Origin: Capillimicrobium parvum
GTDB taxonomy: Bacteria > Actinomycetota > Thermoleophilia > Solirubrobacterales > Solirubrobacteraceae
DNA length: 64,000 nt
Reading direction: 5' to 3'
Assembly: GCF_021172045.1 (NCBI RefSeq)
Contig: NZ_CP087164.1
Location: 5,394,001-5,458,000, forward strand
Positions 17,187 to 25,685 of this stretch are shown here, piece by piece. Under the pieces are notes generated by a model, which saw only the letters and a list, made by a program, of their open reading frames with translations, had not been told where the DNA came from and made no database searches. The first letter of the stretch is position 1, and each line of letters opens with the position of its first letter. Both the position numbers and the translations under genes were made by a program.

Positions 17187-18071
17187 GTGCTCCTCAAGCT
17201 GAAGCGTCGCTACTGGCGGGCGAGGAAGCGGCTGCTTCAGGCTCTGCACCGCTGGCCCGAGCCCCCGCCGCCCTCCATGCCCCCGCCGCCACAGATCCAG
17301 GGATTCGCCGAGGCCGAAGCCGAGCGCAGGCTCAGCGACGAGAAGGTCCAGGAGATCTGCGAGTACATCCTCCATCGCGAGGAGGCGCTCGACCGCGACC
17401 TCCTGCGCTACGGCGACCCGGCCGGCAAGGACGTGCTGATCTTCGGCGGGGGCTACGGCAACGAGGTGCTGTGGGCCATGCGCCGCGGCGCCCGCTCGAT
17501 CGTCTCGATCGACCTCAGCCACGTCTCGGCCGCGCCGCTGAAGCGGGCGATGGCCGCCCGCGGCATCGACCACCCGTCGTTCGAGTTCCGCCAGGAGAAC
17601 GTCCACGAGACGGCACTGCGGGGAGAGACGTACGACCTCATCGTCTCCAACGGCGTGTTCGAGCACGTCCTCGACCTCAAGGGCGTGCTCGGCGCGTTCC
17701 GGCCGCTGCTGCGCGCGAAGGGCCGGATCGCGATCTTCGCCGACGGCCTCTGGTACTCGTCGATCGGCGGACACCTCCGCGGCGAGCCCTGGGAGCATCT
17801 CTGGCGCAGCCCCGCCGACGTCAAGGCGGCGCACCCGGACCGCTGGGACTACTACTGCAATCAGCTCAACCGCATGACGATCGTCGACTTTCTCGAGGCG
17901 GTCCGCAGCACCGGTCTGCTCGTGCTGCAGCTCAACACCGGCTGCGACCCCGCGCTCGTCCAGCTGCCCCGCCGCCTGCCCGCCATCCGCGAGCGCCTCG
18001 ACGCCGTCTCACCGACCGACTGCTCGATCGTCTCGATCGGCTGCGAGCTGTGCTTCGCCGAGCACCTCTGA
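17187..18071 (+). CDS. Class I SAM-dependent methyltransferase
   Basis: A 294-residue protein with a basic N terminus (LKLKRRYWRARKRLLQALHR), a Pro-rich stretch (PEPPPPSMPPPP), then a methyltransferase domain: DVLIFGGGYGNEVLWAMRRG (motif I), IVSIDLSHVSAA (acidic ribose site) and YDLIVSNGVFEHVLDL (motif IV). The C-terminal third includes GEPWEHLWRSPADV, common in glycan-cluster methyltransferases. Its last 63 bases overlap, in antisense, the end of the very large glycosyltransferase gene on the other strand. GTG 17187 is ten bases after a TAGCGT -10 box and has no Shine-Dalgarno. Confidence 0.83.
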   Translation: MLLKLKRRYWRARKRLLQALHRWPEPPPPSMPPPPQIQGFAEAEAERRLSDEKVQEICEYILHREEALDRDLLRYGDPAGKDVLIFGGGYGNEVLWAMRRGARSIVSIDLSHVSAAPLKRAMAARGIDHPSFEFRQENVHETALRGETYDLIVSNGVFEHVLDLKGVLGAFRPLLRAKGRIAIFADGLWYSSIGGHLRGEPWEHLWRSPADVKAAHPDRWDYYCNQLNRMTIVDFLEAVRSTGLLVLQLNTGCDPALVQLPRRLPAIRERLDAVSPTDCSIVSIGCELCFAEHL

Positions 18072-21000
18072 GCGCGGCCGCGGCGAAGGCCTCACACGCA
18101 GGGGATGGTCGCGGTCCTCGATGACCCGCTCGACCGCCGCCAGAAGGGTGTCGACGCGGCGGGCGAACGTGTGCTCGGCGAGGACGAGCTCCATGCCGCG
18201 GCGGCCGCGGTCGGCCCGGTCCCGGGGATCGGCGAGCAACGCGGCGATCGCCGACTCGAGCTCGTGGGGCGAGCCGTAGGTGACGACGGCGTCGCCGAAG
18301 CGCTCGAGGCCCGGGACGTCGTCGCTCACGACCACCGCTCCGCAGGCGAGCGCGTCATAGATCCGGTTCGAGACGAACCCGTGGGCGCGCATGTCGTCCC
18401 AGTGGTCGTTGAGGACGATCGCCGCGGAGCTGTACACGCGGCGCAGCTCGTCGTTGGGCACGTGCTCGGCGACGACGAGCTTCGTGTCGATCAGCCCCGC
18501 CCAGTTGGCGCCGTAGATCGCCAGGTCGCGCTTCGTCGGCAGCAGGTCGCGCACGATCGGGCGCAGGACGTTGCGCGAGTTGGCCACGTACGCGAGGTCG
18601 CGCCCGTGGACCTCGTCGGGATCGGGATAGAAGACGCGCGGGTCGGTCGCCTGCTCGAGCACGATCACCGGCGTGCGCGTGCGACCCCCGACCTCGGCGG
18701 CGAACGGCGGCGAGGCGACGCACACGAGGTCGTAGCTGTCGCACTCCTCGCCCGTGAGGAACTCGGGATGGCTGATGTTCCACAGCACGTTTAGCTGGCC
18801 GGGCTTGGGCTGATGGCGGCTGAGGCCCTTGAGCACGACCGCCACGTCGTACTCGAGCCCCTCGGGCTCCTCCCACTCCTCGAGGACCTGGATGAGGCAG
18901 CGATGCCCGCGGCGGCGCAGCTCGCGCTCCATCGCGCGAGCGAAGTGCAGGTCGCCCCAGCGCTCGGCCACGTCCCACGACGGGGCCCCGATCTTGAGCA
19001 CGAACGACAGGCTCTGCTCGACATCGCGCAGCACGCGCGTGAGCTCGCGGGCGCGATGGGCGTACGTGTGGCGCTCGAGGACCACGCCGCGGTAGCGGGC
19101 GGCCAGCGCCTCGCGCCGGTCCGCGTCCGCCAGCAGCGCGTCGAGCTGGGCGCGCAGCTCGTCCGCGTCCGACCAGGTGGGGAACTCGTCGTCGAAGAGC
19201 TCGTGCACGCCCTCGGCGCAGTTCGTCAGCGGCAGCCGGCCGCAGGCCAGCGCGTCGAACACCCGGCAGTTCACGGCCCCGTAGGGCAGCGTCGGCGCCG
19301 CCGTGTCGTCGATGACGACGGTGGCCGACGCGTAGACGTCGCGGAGGCGGTCGTAGGCGATGGGGCCCTCCGCGTAGGGCGCTGCCTCCGGGACCTCCTC
19401 CCAGCCGCGGCCGAAGATCCGCAGACGCTCGCCCTCGTGCGGGGTCAGGGCCCGCTGCACCGCGCGCTCCTCGCCCCAGTGGTTGCCGGTGAAGACGTAG
19501 TCGGCCGCATAGCGGTCCTGGACGGGAGCGGGGGCGAAGCGCTCCGGGTTCGTCGCGAGCGAGAACGGGATGGAGGGCCGGCCGGTGCGTTCCTCGATGA
19601 TCCGCGCCGACCCCGCCGACGAGGCCAGCAGCACGTCCGCGCGCTCGAACCAGGGACGCGCGAGCCAGCGGTCGGTCCAGTTGCGGATCCAGGCGATCGT
19701 CACGACCCGAGGATCCACGCGGCGCAGGTCGAAGACGTCCATGAGCGCGAGGACGTAGTCGAGGTCGTCCGGCAGGTCGTACCAGGCGTCGCCCTTGCGC
19801 TCGATGTAGGTCACGCGCCAGCCCTCGTCCTCCAGCGCCTCGCCCATCTCGTGCGCGGTGTACCAGTCGCCCCAGCCGTCGGCGACGTCCCGGCTCGTCA
19901 GCGTGATGGCGATGTGCGGCCTCGTGGGGCCGGCCCACGCCTCGTCGCCATCGAGCAGCGCGAGCCGGTTCTCGCGGCGCACGCGGGCGCCCCAGCGGTC
20001 GAGGAAGGCGCGCCGGTTGCCGAGCCGGTTGAGGCGCTGGAACTCCCGGCCCTGCAGATCCTGCGTGGAGGACTCGTTGTGGAAGGCGACCGAGCGCCCG
20101 CTGCACCACACCTCGCCGCCGGCGGCCAGCAGCTTGAGCCCCAGGTCGACGTCCTCGGTGCCGTAGCGGTAGCCCGGCGACATGCCGCCGACTCGGTCGA
20201 ACCACTCGCGCGTCATCAGCAGGCACGCCGCGGTGACCGCCGGACAGCGGAGGTCGACGCCGAACTGCGCGTCGAACAGGGCATCGCCGTCGCCGTCGTT
20301 GTAGGGCAGGATCTCCGAGCCGTCGCTGAAGCGCACGCCGCGGTGCTGGACGGTGGGCCCCAGCAGCCACTCCTCCTCGACGCGCAGGAGCGTGGCGCCG
20401 ACGGCCGCCGCGCCGGTCCGGTCGCACAACGCGACGAGCTCGGTCAGCCAGTGACGCTCGAACGGCACGATGTCGTTGTTGGCGAACAGCAGCAGTTCGC
20501 CTTCCGCGAGGTGAGCGCCCTGGTTGTTGCCCTCCGAGAACGAGACGTTGCGCTCGTTGCGGTGCACCTGGATCGGGAACGGCGCCTCCAGCTCGGCGAG
20601 GTATTGGGTGGTCCCGTCGGTCGACGCGTTGTCGACCACGACCAGCTCCAGCGCCGGGTAGTCGGTGTGGTCGACGAGCGCGGCGACAAGGCGCTTGAGG
20701 TGGACGAGGCCCTGGTGGGTGAGGACGATCATCGACACCGACCGGGGCTCGGCATCCGGGCGGCGGCCGAGACGGCGGCGCACCTCGTCGGCGAGGGTGC
20801 GGCGGCCGGGCTCGCGCTCGGCCTCGTCGACGATGCGCAGCGGGGCGCGGCGCATCGTCCGTCCCCCGGGCAGAGAGCCCGGCACGGGCGCGTGGGGCAG
20901 CAGGCGCGTCTGCTCGTCGATGAGCTCCAGGCGGTGCAACGTCGCCTGCAGTGCGCCCCGCGTCATGATCGGCCGCCGCAGCAGGCGCCGGCCGGTCCGC

Positions 21001-21239
21001 GTGAGGAAGTGGCCGATCCGCCAGGCCGTCGACTGCTCGGTCCGCTCGATGTCCTTGCGCGTCTCGCTCAGCGCGAGCAGCAGCGTCGACACCGTCTGCT
21101 CGAGCTCCCGGATGCGGGCCCGCTGCTCGCGCGTGACGGTCGCCGCGCGCTCCCGCTGGTGCGTGAGCTCCTCGATCGACGTACGCGCCTGCTCCAGCAG
21201 GTCCACACGGGGCTCTGTGTCGGGCGGGAGGTCGCTCAC
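18009..21239 (-). CDS. Three-domain glycosyltransferase (coiled coil - GT2 - two CgeB/GT-B-like domains)
   Basis: A 1076-residue protein. Residues about 10-70 are a coiled coil, ending in the STAWRIGHFLTRTGRRLLRR motif. A GT2 (GT-A fold) domain occupies about 167-400: VSMIVLTHQGLVHLKRLVAA, LELVVVDNASTDGT, and the metal site LLFANNDIVPF. Two successive CgeB-like GT-B domains follow, each with a donor motif: CRVFDALACGRLPLTNCAEG near residue 670 and NRIYDALACGAVVVSDDVPG near residue 1000. It could add two or three sugars in one polypeptide. It starts GTG 21239, seven bases behind the AlgX-like gene, so the pair forms an operon. Its 3' end overlaps the convergent methyltransferase by 63 bases. 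Confidence 0.86.
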   Translation of the reverse strand: MSDLPPDTEPRVDLLEQARTSIEELTHQRERAATVTREQRARIRELEQTVSTLLLALSETRKDIERTEQSTAWRIGHFLTRTGRRLLRRPIMTRGALQATLHRLELIDEQTRLLPHAPVPGSLPGGRTMRRAPLRIVDEAEREPGRRTLADEVRRRLGRRPDAEPRSVSMIVLTHQGLVHLKRLVAALVDHTDYPALELVVVDNASTDGTTQYLAELEAPFPIQVHRNERNVSFSEGNNQGAHLAEGELLLFANNDIVPFERHWLTELVALCDRTGAAAVGATLLRVEEEWLLGPTVQHRGVRFSDGSEILPYNDGDGDALFDAQFGVDLRCPAVTAACLLMTREWFDRVGGMSPGYRYGTEDVDLGLKLLAAGGEVWCSGRSVAFHNESSTQDLQGREFQRLNRLGNRRAFLDRWGARVRRENRLALLDGDEAWAGPTRPHIAITLTSRDVADGWGDWYTAHEMGEALEDEGWRVTYIERKGDAWYDLPDDLDYVLALMDVFDLRRVDPRVVTIAWIRNWTDRWLARPWFERADVLLASSAGSARIIEERTGRPSIPFSLATNPERFAPAPVQDRYAADYVFTGNHWGEERAVQRALTPHEGERLRIFGRGWEEVPEAAPYAEGPIAYDRLRDVYASATVVIDDTAAPTLPYGAVNCRVFDALACGRLPLTNCAEGVHELFDDEFPTWSDADELRAQLDALLADADRREALAARYRGVVLERHTYAHRARELTRVLRDVEQSLSFVLKIGAPSWDVAERWGDLHFARAMERELRRRGHRCLIQVLEEWEEPEGLEYDVAVVLKGLSRHQPKPGQLNVLWNISHPEFLTGEECDSYDLVCVASPPFAAEVGGRTRTPVIVLEQATDPRVFYPDPDEVHGRDLAYVANSRNVLRPIVRDLLPTKRDLAIYGANWAGLIDTKLVVAEHVPNDELRRVYSSAAIVLNDHWDDMRAHGFVSNRIYDALACGAVVVSDDVPGLERFGDAVVTYGSPHELESAIAALLADPRDRADRGRRGMELVLAEHTFARRVDTLLAAVERVIEDRDHPLRVRPSPRPRSEVLGEAQLAADRDDRAVGR

Positions 21240-21245
21240 GGGCCG

Positions 21246-22460
21246 CTACCGCACACCGGACCGGCGCAGCAACCCGCCGTCCGTGAGGATCTGCACCACG
21301 ACGTCGGGTCGTTCCGCCCGGACGAGGTCTTCATCAAGCCGGTCGGTGTCGAGCAGCAGCGTCGTAGACGCGTGCTCTGCGAGGAGTCGCCCGATGCGTC
21401 CCGTGAGCGGCTCGCCCGCGACCAGCAGGCGCGGCGTGTCGAGCCCGGCCGCGCGCTCGAGCACGCGGGCGCCCGGCGCGACGTCGCGCCCCGGTCGCGC
21501 CGTCAGGGCCATGCCGGGGGCGAGCACCGGCTCGAGGTCGCGTCGCACCGCCTCGCCGGGCCGCCGGCCCGCCAGCGGCGCCTCGGCCAGGCTGTCGGCA
21601 ACGGGCTCGTAGACCCCGAGGTCGAGCGCGTTCCACGGCATCGGGTTCAGCGCGACGCCCCGGACGGCCAGCGCCTTGGCGATCGCGCGTGCGGCGTAGA
21701 ACGCGCCGGTCCAGGTCGGCTGCGCGCCGGTCCGCGTGAACACGCGGCCATGGGCGCGGGCGTCGGCCATCACGGGCAGCAGGTCGAGCACCTCGGCGAG
21801 TTGGGAGTCGCGGAGCCGGGCGACGAGCCGGGCGGCGATCCGGTTGGCCGGCTCGACCCCGAGGCCCACCGGCAGGTGCTCGGGATAGACGTGCAGCTTG
21901 TCGGGCAGCACGGCGACGATCGGCGTGAAGCGCAGGTCGCTGCCGAGGGCGTACAGGCCCTCGATGGCCTCCACGTAGGCGTCGATGACGGCATGCGGAA
22001 CGGCGTGGGCACCGCGCAGCTCGGCGACCTCGGCGGGCGCGCCGGCGAAGACCCAGTCCGCGATGCCGGCCAGACCCATCGGGGAGGCCGCAGGCTCGTC
22101 CGCGAGATCGACCTGGGGATCCTCGACGAGCGCGACCCCGGGCAGCGGCACGCCCTCAGACGCCCAGGCGATCCAGTTGTTCGACAGCGGCAGCCGGCTG
22201 CCGCTGTCGACGTCGACGACCGCGATCCGGTGCTCCCCCGGCCCCAGCGGCCGAGTCAGCGGGATCCGGAACCCGTGGTACCCGTCCCCGATCCCGTGGC
22301 GGACCAGGTCGCTGCGCGGCTCGGCCGCACGTCCCCGGGCGAGCACCTCGCCGTCGACCTGGGCGCGGAGGACCAGCCGCCGATCGGGCGCGTCCTCGTC
22401 CCAGGCCCAACCGTGCACGGCGTCGCCGATGACGCCGTCGATGTAGCCGCTCACCCGCAC
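21246..22460 (-). CDS. AlgX/AlgJ-related SGNH O-acyltransferase-like protein
   Basis: A 404-residue protein. Residues 1-95 form a beta-rich domain with the repeated idea G-x-x-x-GWAWDE and IAVVDVDSGSRLPLSNNW, seen in glycan-associated proteins. From about residue 130 the sequence resembles AlgX-type O-acetyltransferases: LRFTPIVAVLPDKLHVYPEH (the P.K..VY motif) and GRVFTRTGAQPTWTGAFYAA (the position of the family's T.WN..GA segment). No signal peptide or transmembrane helix is visible, unlike the periplasmic relatives. Likely job: handling acyl groups on the glycan made by the downstream glycosyltransferase, seven bases away. GTG 22460 lies seven bases after a TAGTCT box; GTG 22454 is an alternative. 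Confidence 0.6.
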   Translation of the reverse strand: MRVSGYIDGVIGDAVHGWAWDEDAPDRRLVLRAQVDGEVLARGRAAEPRSDLVRHGIGDGYHGFRIPLTRPLGPGEHRIAVVDVDSGSRLPLSNNWIAWASEGVPLPGVALVEDPQVDLADEPAASPMGLAGIADWVFAGAPAEVAELRGAHAVPHAVIDAYVEAIEGLYALGSDLRFTPIVAVLPDKLHVYPEHLPVGLGVEPANRIAARLVARLRDSQLAEVLDLLPVMADARAHGRVFTRTGAQPTWTGAFYAARAIAKALAVRGVALNPMPWNALDLGVYEPVADSLAEAPLAGRRPGEAVRRDLEPVLAPGMALTARPGRDVAPGARVLERAAGLDTPRLLVAGEPLTGRIGRLLAEHASTTLLLDTDRLDEDLVRAERPDVVVQILTDGGLLRRSGVR

Positions 22461-22467
22461 CGGCGCG

Positions 22468-22473
22468 AGACTA
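22468..22473 (-). promoter_or_regulatory. -10 box TAGTCT (leaderless)
   Basis: Ends seven bases before GTG 22460 on the minus strand. It heads the AlgX-like/three-domain glycosyltransferase operon. Confidence 0.6.
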
Positions 22474-22524
22474 GCCGCATCGATTGGCGGGGGGTGCGGC
22501 CGTCCGGCGTGCAGGTCCGACAGG

Positions 22525-22530
22525 TAGCGT
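22525..22530 (+). promoter_or_regulatory. -10 box TAGCGT (leaderless)
   Basis: Ends seven bases before ATG 22538. A GGAGG immediately follows the box but is only two bases from the ATG, too near to serve as a Shine-Dalgarno. This supports leaderless initiation. Confidence 0.6.
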
Positions 22531-22537
22531 GGAGGCC

Positions 22538-23164
22538 ATGCGGCCCTGTCCGATCTGCGGTTCCACGGAGCGCCGAGAAGGCAACGGGCGCCCGCGCGCC
22601 GGCTGTGTCGGGTGTGGGTCCCTCGAGCGCCAGCGAGCGCTGGCCGGAGGACTGGCCGACCTGCTGGTGCCCACCGGGAACGGCAGCGGGCGCGTCCTCG
22701 AGTGCGCGCCGAACAGCCCGATGTTGCTGGGCAACTGGCTGCGCGACCGCGGCTGGCACTACGAGTCCTTCGACAAACGCTCGTTTCGCGAGCCGTTTCA
22801 TCCCGGCGTCTTCGACCGGTTCGTCGACCATGACGCCGACGTGACGGACATGCGCTTCGCGCGGACCGGCGGCTACGAGCTCGTCCTGCTGCAGCACGTC
22901 CTCGAGCAGGTCCCGGACTACCTCGCGGGGCTCGACGAGCTCGCCCGGGTCGTCGAGCCGGGCGGCCGCGCCGTCCTGGAGATCGCCTGGCGCCGGGAGC
23001 GGCCCACCACCGAACCGCTGGCCCCGAACAAGCACGGCCACCGGTGGGTCATCGGCGCCGACGTCCTGCCCGAGCTGCACGCCCGGTTCGCCTCCGTCGA
23101 GCCGCGGGAGCTCGTCGACGAGGACGGCTACAAGGGGACGTTCTTCATCTGCCGGCCGGGCTGA
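22538..23164 (+). CDS. Zinc-ribbon SAM-dependent methyltransferase (paralogue)
   Basis: A 208-residue paralogue of 8803-9411. The head RPCPICGSTERREGN plus GCVGCGSLERQRALAGGL gives four cysteines at 4, 7, 23 and 26. The methyltransferase part has RVLECAPNSPMLLGNWLRDR as a divergent motif I, YESFDKRSF as the acidic ribose site and YELVLLQHVLEQVPDYLAGL at motif IV. It ends convergently, overlapping the last 20 bases of the large glycosyltransferase at 23145. It likely methylates a glycan intermediate; the zinc ribbon may bind substrate or a partner. Confidence 0.82.
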   Translation: MRPCPICGSTERREGNGRPRAGCVGCGSLERQRALAGGLADLLVPTGNGSGRVLECAPNSPMLLGNWLRDRGWHYESFDKRSFREPFHPGVFDRFVDHDADVTDMRFARTGGYELVLLQHVLEQVPDYLAGLDELARVVEPGGRAVLEIAWRRERPTTEPLAPNKHGHRWVIGADVLPELHARFASVEPRELVDEDGYKGTFFICRPG

Positions 23165-25667
23165 GCGCTTCGGGGGCGGTGTCGGGGCTCCGGGGGCGGA
23201 ACGCCCGGCGCCGGTCGGCCACCTCGCGGTAGAGCTCGGCGTAGGCCTGCGCCATGTCCGAGACGCTCGTCTCGTGCAGAATCGCCCGGGCCTGTTGGCG
23301 CCGGTACTCCTCGGGGTCGTCCGCGATCTCGAAGATGCGGCGCACGACCTCGGCGGGATCGTCGTGGGGCACGAGCCAGCCGCCACCCTGAGCTCCGATG
23401 CGCTCGCGAAGGGCGCCGAGATCCGACGCGACGACCGGAATCCCGGCGGCCCACGCCTCCGTGAGCGTGTGCGAGTAGGACTCGGCGGTGATCGACAGGA
23501 CCGCGGCGAACGACGGGCCGATCTCGCGGACGCGGGCGAGGAACTGGTCGCGCTCGTACCCGCCGTGCTGGACACCGAGGTGGAGGAAGCGTGGGGGAAC
23601 GAGGCCGAGGAAATGCAGCTCGAGGCGATCCTCCGTGTCGAGCGCCTTCATCTCGGCCAGAAGCTGGGCGCCCTTGTGCTCGCCGATGTTGCCGGGCACG
23701 AGTATGCGGATGGGCTCGCCGGGCTCAGGCACGACCGCGATGCCGGACGCCTGCTCGAGATCCCGCCCGTGCGGGATGATCGCGAAGGGGACATCCTCGA
23801 TGCCGGGATACGTGCGGCGATACACGAACCGGATGTGCTCCGACGTCGTGACGAGCGCATCGGCGTTCTCGAGTACCGGCGCGATGCGGTGGCGCCAGTC
23901 GTTGATCCAGCGGTGCTTGAGCGGCGGGATCGCGCCCATCGTCGGCGGCACCTGGCAGACGCCGTCCCCGTCGGTGCAGATCCCCGCGCAGTAGCGGTGA
24001 TCCTCGTCGAGCAGGTGGATGGTCGGGCAGGACAGGTAGAAGTCGTGGAAGGAGACGATGACCGGAATGCCGAGAGCCTCCGCGGTGAGGGGCAGGTCGA
24101 GCGTGTGCCGGAACAGGTGACGGACGTGGACGATCTCGACGGCGTAGGCCGTGAGGACGTGACGAGCGATCGCCGCACCGTCTGGACGCTCGAAGTCGAC
24201 CGCCTGCCACGGCGTCTCGAGCTGCCACTGCTCGAGCTCGCGCAGGCCCCCCGGCTCCCAGCGCGACAGCCGCATCGTCACGCCGTCCGAGGTCAGGGCC
24301 AGGCAGTCATAGCGCGCGGCCAGACCGCGCATGAGGTCGCCGCTGGTCGCGGGCACGCCGCCGCCGCCGACGTGCAGGACGAACAGCAGCCGCGGCAGCG
24401 GCGGGGCGCCGCCGCGCTCGGCCCACGCAAACAGCTCGCGGGTGTGCTCGCGCAGCGTCCGCAGCTCGTCCGAGGCCACGAACGCGCGCACGAGCGACGT
24501 GTACCGCGGGTGGCGCTCGTCAAGCGTGACCCGGTTGCGCGCCACGAGCGCGGCCTTCTCCTCGCCGAAGCTCGACTCGCGATGATGCAGCACCCACGTG
24601 GCGTCATCGACCGCGTGCGACCATCCGAGCGCGGACGCGCGCATGCAGAAGTCGTTCTCCTCGCCGTAGCCGCGCGGGAAGCGCTCTTCGTCGAAGCGGC
24701 CGACGGTCTCGAGGCACGCGCGCTTGATGTAGAGGCAGAACCCGCTTCCCGTGGGCGCACGCAACCGCACGAGCGCCGGGTCCCGCGCGACGAGACGCGC
24801 GATGTCGTCGGGGGCGAAGCCGGGCGGCAGCGCGTTGTCGGCGTCGATCTCCGGCACGGAGAAGGCGCCGGCGTTGTTGGAGACCGGGGTGACCGTGCCG
24901 ATCTCGCGCTCCTCGTAGGCCGCGATCATCAGCTGCTCGAGCCAGCGCGGCGGTACTTCGGTGTCGCTGTTGAGGACGACGACGTCCGCATCCGCGTCCG
25001 CCTGGTCGAACCCCCGGTTCACGGTGGCGGTGAACCCCAGGTTCTGCTCGTTGACCAGGACCCGGACGTTCGCGAGGCGGGCGCAGCGCTCGAGCAGCAC
25101 CGCGATCCGCGGATCCGTGCTGGCGTCGTCGACGAGCAGCAGCCGGCCACGACTGCCGGTGTTCCGGACGAGGCTGTCGAGGCAGCGCTCGAGCTCCTCC
25201 GCGGCATTGTGGATCGGGACGATGATGGTCACGCTGGGCACCGCGGCCATGCGGGTCAGATCCACGCCGCCCGGGTCGCGGCGACGCACGGTCTGCTTGA
25301 CCGGGAGCGTCGCGATGGCCGCGTCGACCGAGGGGGGCGGGGTGGAGAGGCGGGCGACGAGCGACTCGGCCGCGCCCTCGTTGCTCAGCGGCCGGCGCCG
25401 GACGCGGCCGAGCGCGCGCATGACGCGGTGGCCGTAGCGCCATGATCGTGAGGTCTGCAGACGCCGTGCATCATCGAGCAGCGCCGCCCGCTCGGCGAGC
25501 AGCTCCTCCAGCGCGGCCTCGAGCTGCTCCAGCCGCTCGGAGGACTCGGCCAGGGCCGTGCGGAGTCCTGGAGCCGCGGCGCTCTCCCCTCGCAGCAGTG
25601 TGAGCTCTTCGCGCAGCCATGCGATCTGGCGCTCGTGCAGCGATGTCAGGTCGTCGGATGCCACCAC
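23145..25667 (-). CDS. Bifunctional glycosyltransferase (coiled coil - GT2 - GT4)
   Basis: A 840-residue protein. Residues 5-72 form a coiled coil closing with TSRSWRYGHRVMRALGRVRR. The GT2 domain spans about 143-390: VTIIVPIHNAAEELERCLDS, LLLVDDASTD, metal site VVLNSDTEVPPRWLE (232-240), then FDEERFPRGYGEENDFCMRA. The GT4 domain spans about 430-830, with a Cys-rich insert (DEDHRYCAGICTDGDGVCQV), the phosphate-binding IRILVPGNIGEHKG and the donor end YSHTLTEAWAAGIPVVASD. The Cys-rich insert could bind a metal and also appears in the GT4 at 46815. Start GTG 25667, or 25664. Expected role: transfer of two sugars to one growing glycan. Confidence 0.88.
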   Translation of the reverse strand: MVASDDLTSLHERQIAWLREELTLLRGESAAAPGLRTALAESSERLEQLEAALEELLAERAALLDDARRLQTSRSWRYGHRVMRALGRVRRRPLSNEGAAESLVARLSTPPPSVDAAIATLPVKQTVRRRDPGGVDLTRMAAVPSVTIIVPIHNAAEELERCLDSLVRNTGSRGRLLLVDDASTDPRIAVLLERCARLANVRVLVNEQNLGFTATVNRGFDQADADADVVVLNSDTEVPPRWLEQLMIAAYEEREIGTVTPVSNNAGAFSVPEIDADNALPPGFAPDDIARLVARDPALVRLRAPTGSGFCLYIKRACLETVGRFDEERFPRGYGEENDFCMRASALGWSHAVDDATWVLHHRESSFGEEKAALVARNRVTLDERHPRYTSLVRAFVASDELRTLREHTRELFAWAERGGAPPLPRLLFVLHVGGGGVPATSGDLMRGLAARYDCLALTSDGVTMRLSRWEPGGLRELEQWQLETPWQAVDFERPDGAAIARHVLTAYAVEIVHVRHLFRHTLDLPLTAEALGIPVIVSFHDFYLSCPTIHLLDEDHRYCAGICTDGDGVCQVPPTMGAIPPLKHRWINDWRHRIAPVLENADALVTTSEHIRFVYRRTYPGIEDVPFAIIPHGRDLEQASGIAVVPEPGEPIRILVPGNIGEHKGAQLLAEMKALDTEDRLELHFLGLVPPRFLHLGVQHGGYERDQFLARVREIGPSFAAVLSITAESYSHTLTEAWAAGIPVVASDLGALRERIGAQGGGWLVPHDDPAEVVRRIFEIADDPEEYRRQQARAILHETSVSDMAQAYAELYREVADRRRAFRPRSPDTAPEALSPAGR

Positions 25668-25679
25668 GGTCCAGGTGCG

Positions 25680-25685
25680 AGGCTA
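25680..25685 (-). promoter_or_regulatory. -10 box TAGCCT
   Basis: Ends 12 bases before GTG 25667 on the minus strand and lies within the 3' end of the upstream deacetylase-like gene. Confidence 0.35.

Noticed and set aside
18813-22844. A 1343-codon open frame on the plus strand opposite the three-domain glycosyltransferase
   Set aside because: The translation is His/Arg/Val/Glu/Ala-rich without domain structure and mirrors real genes on the minus strand (18009-22460). It is a shadow frame.
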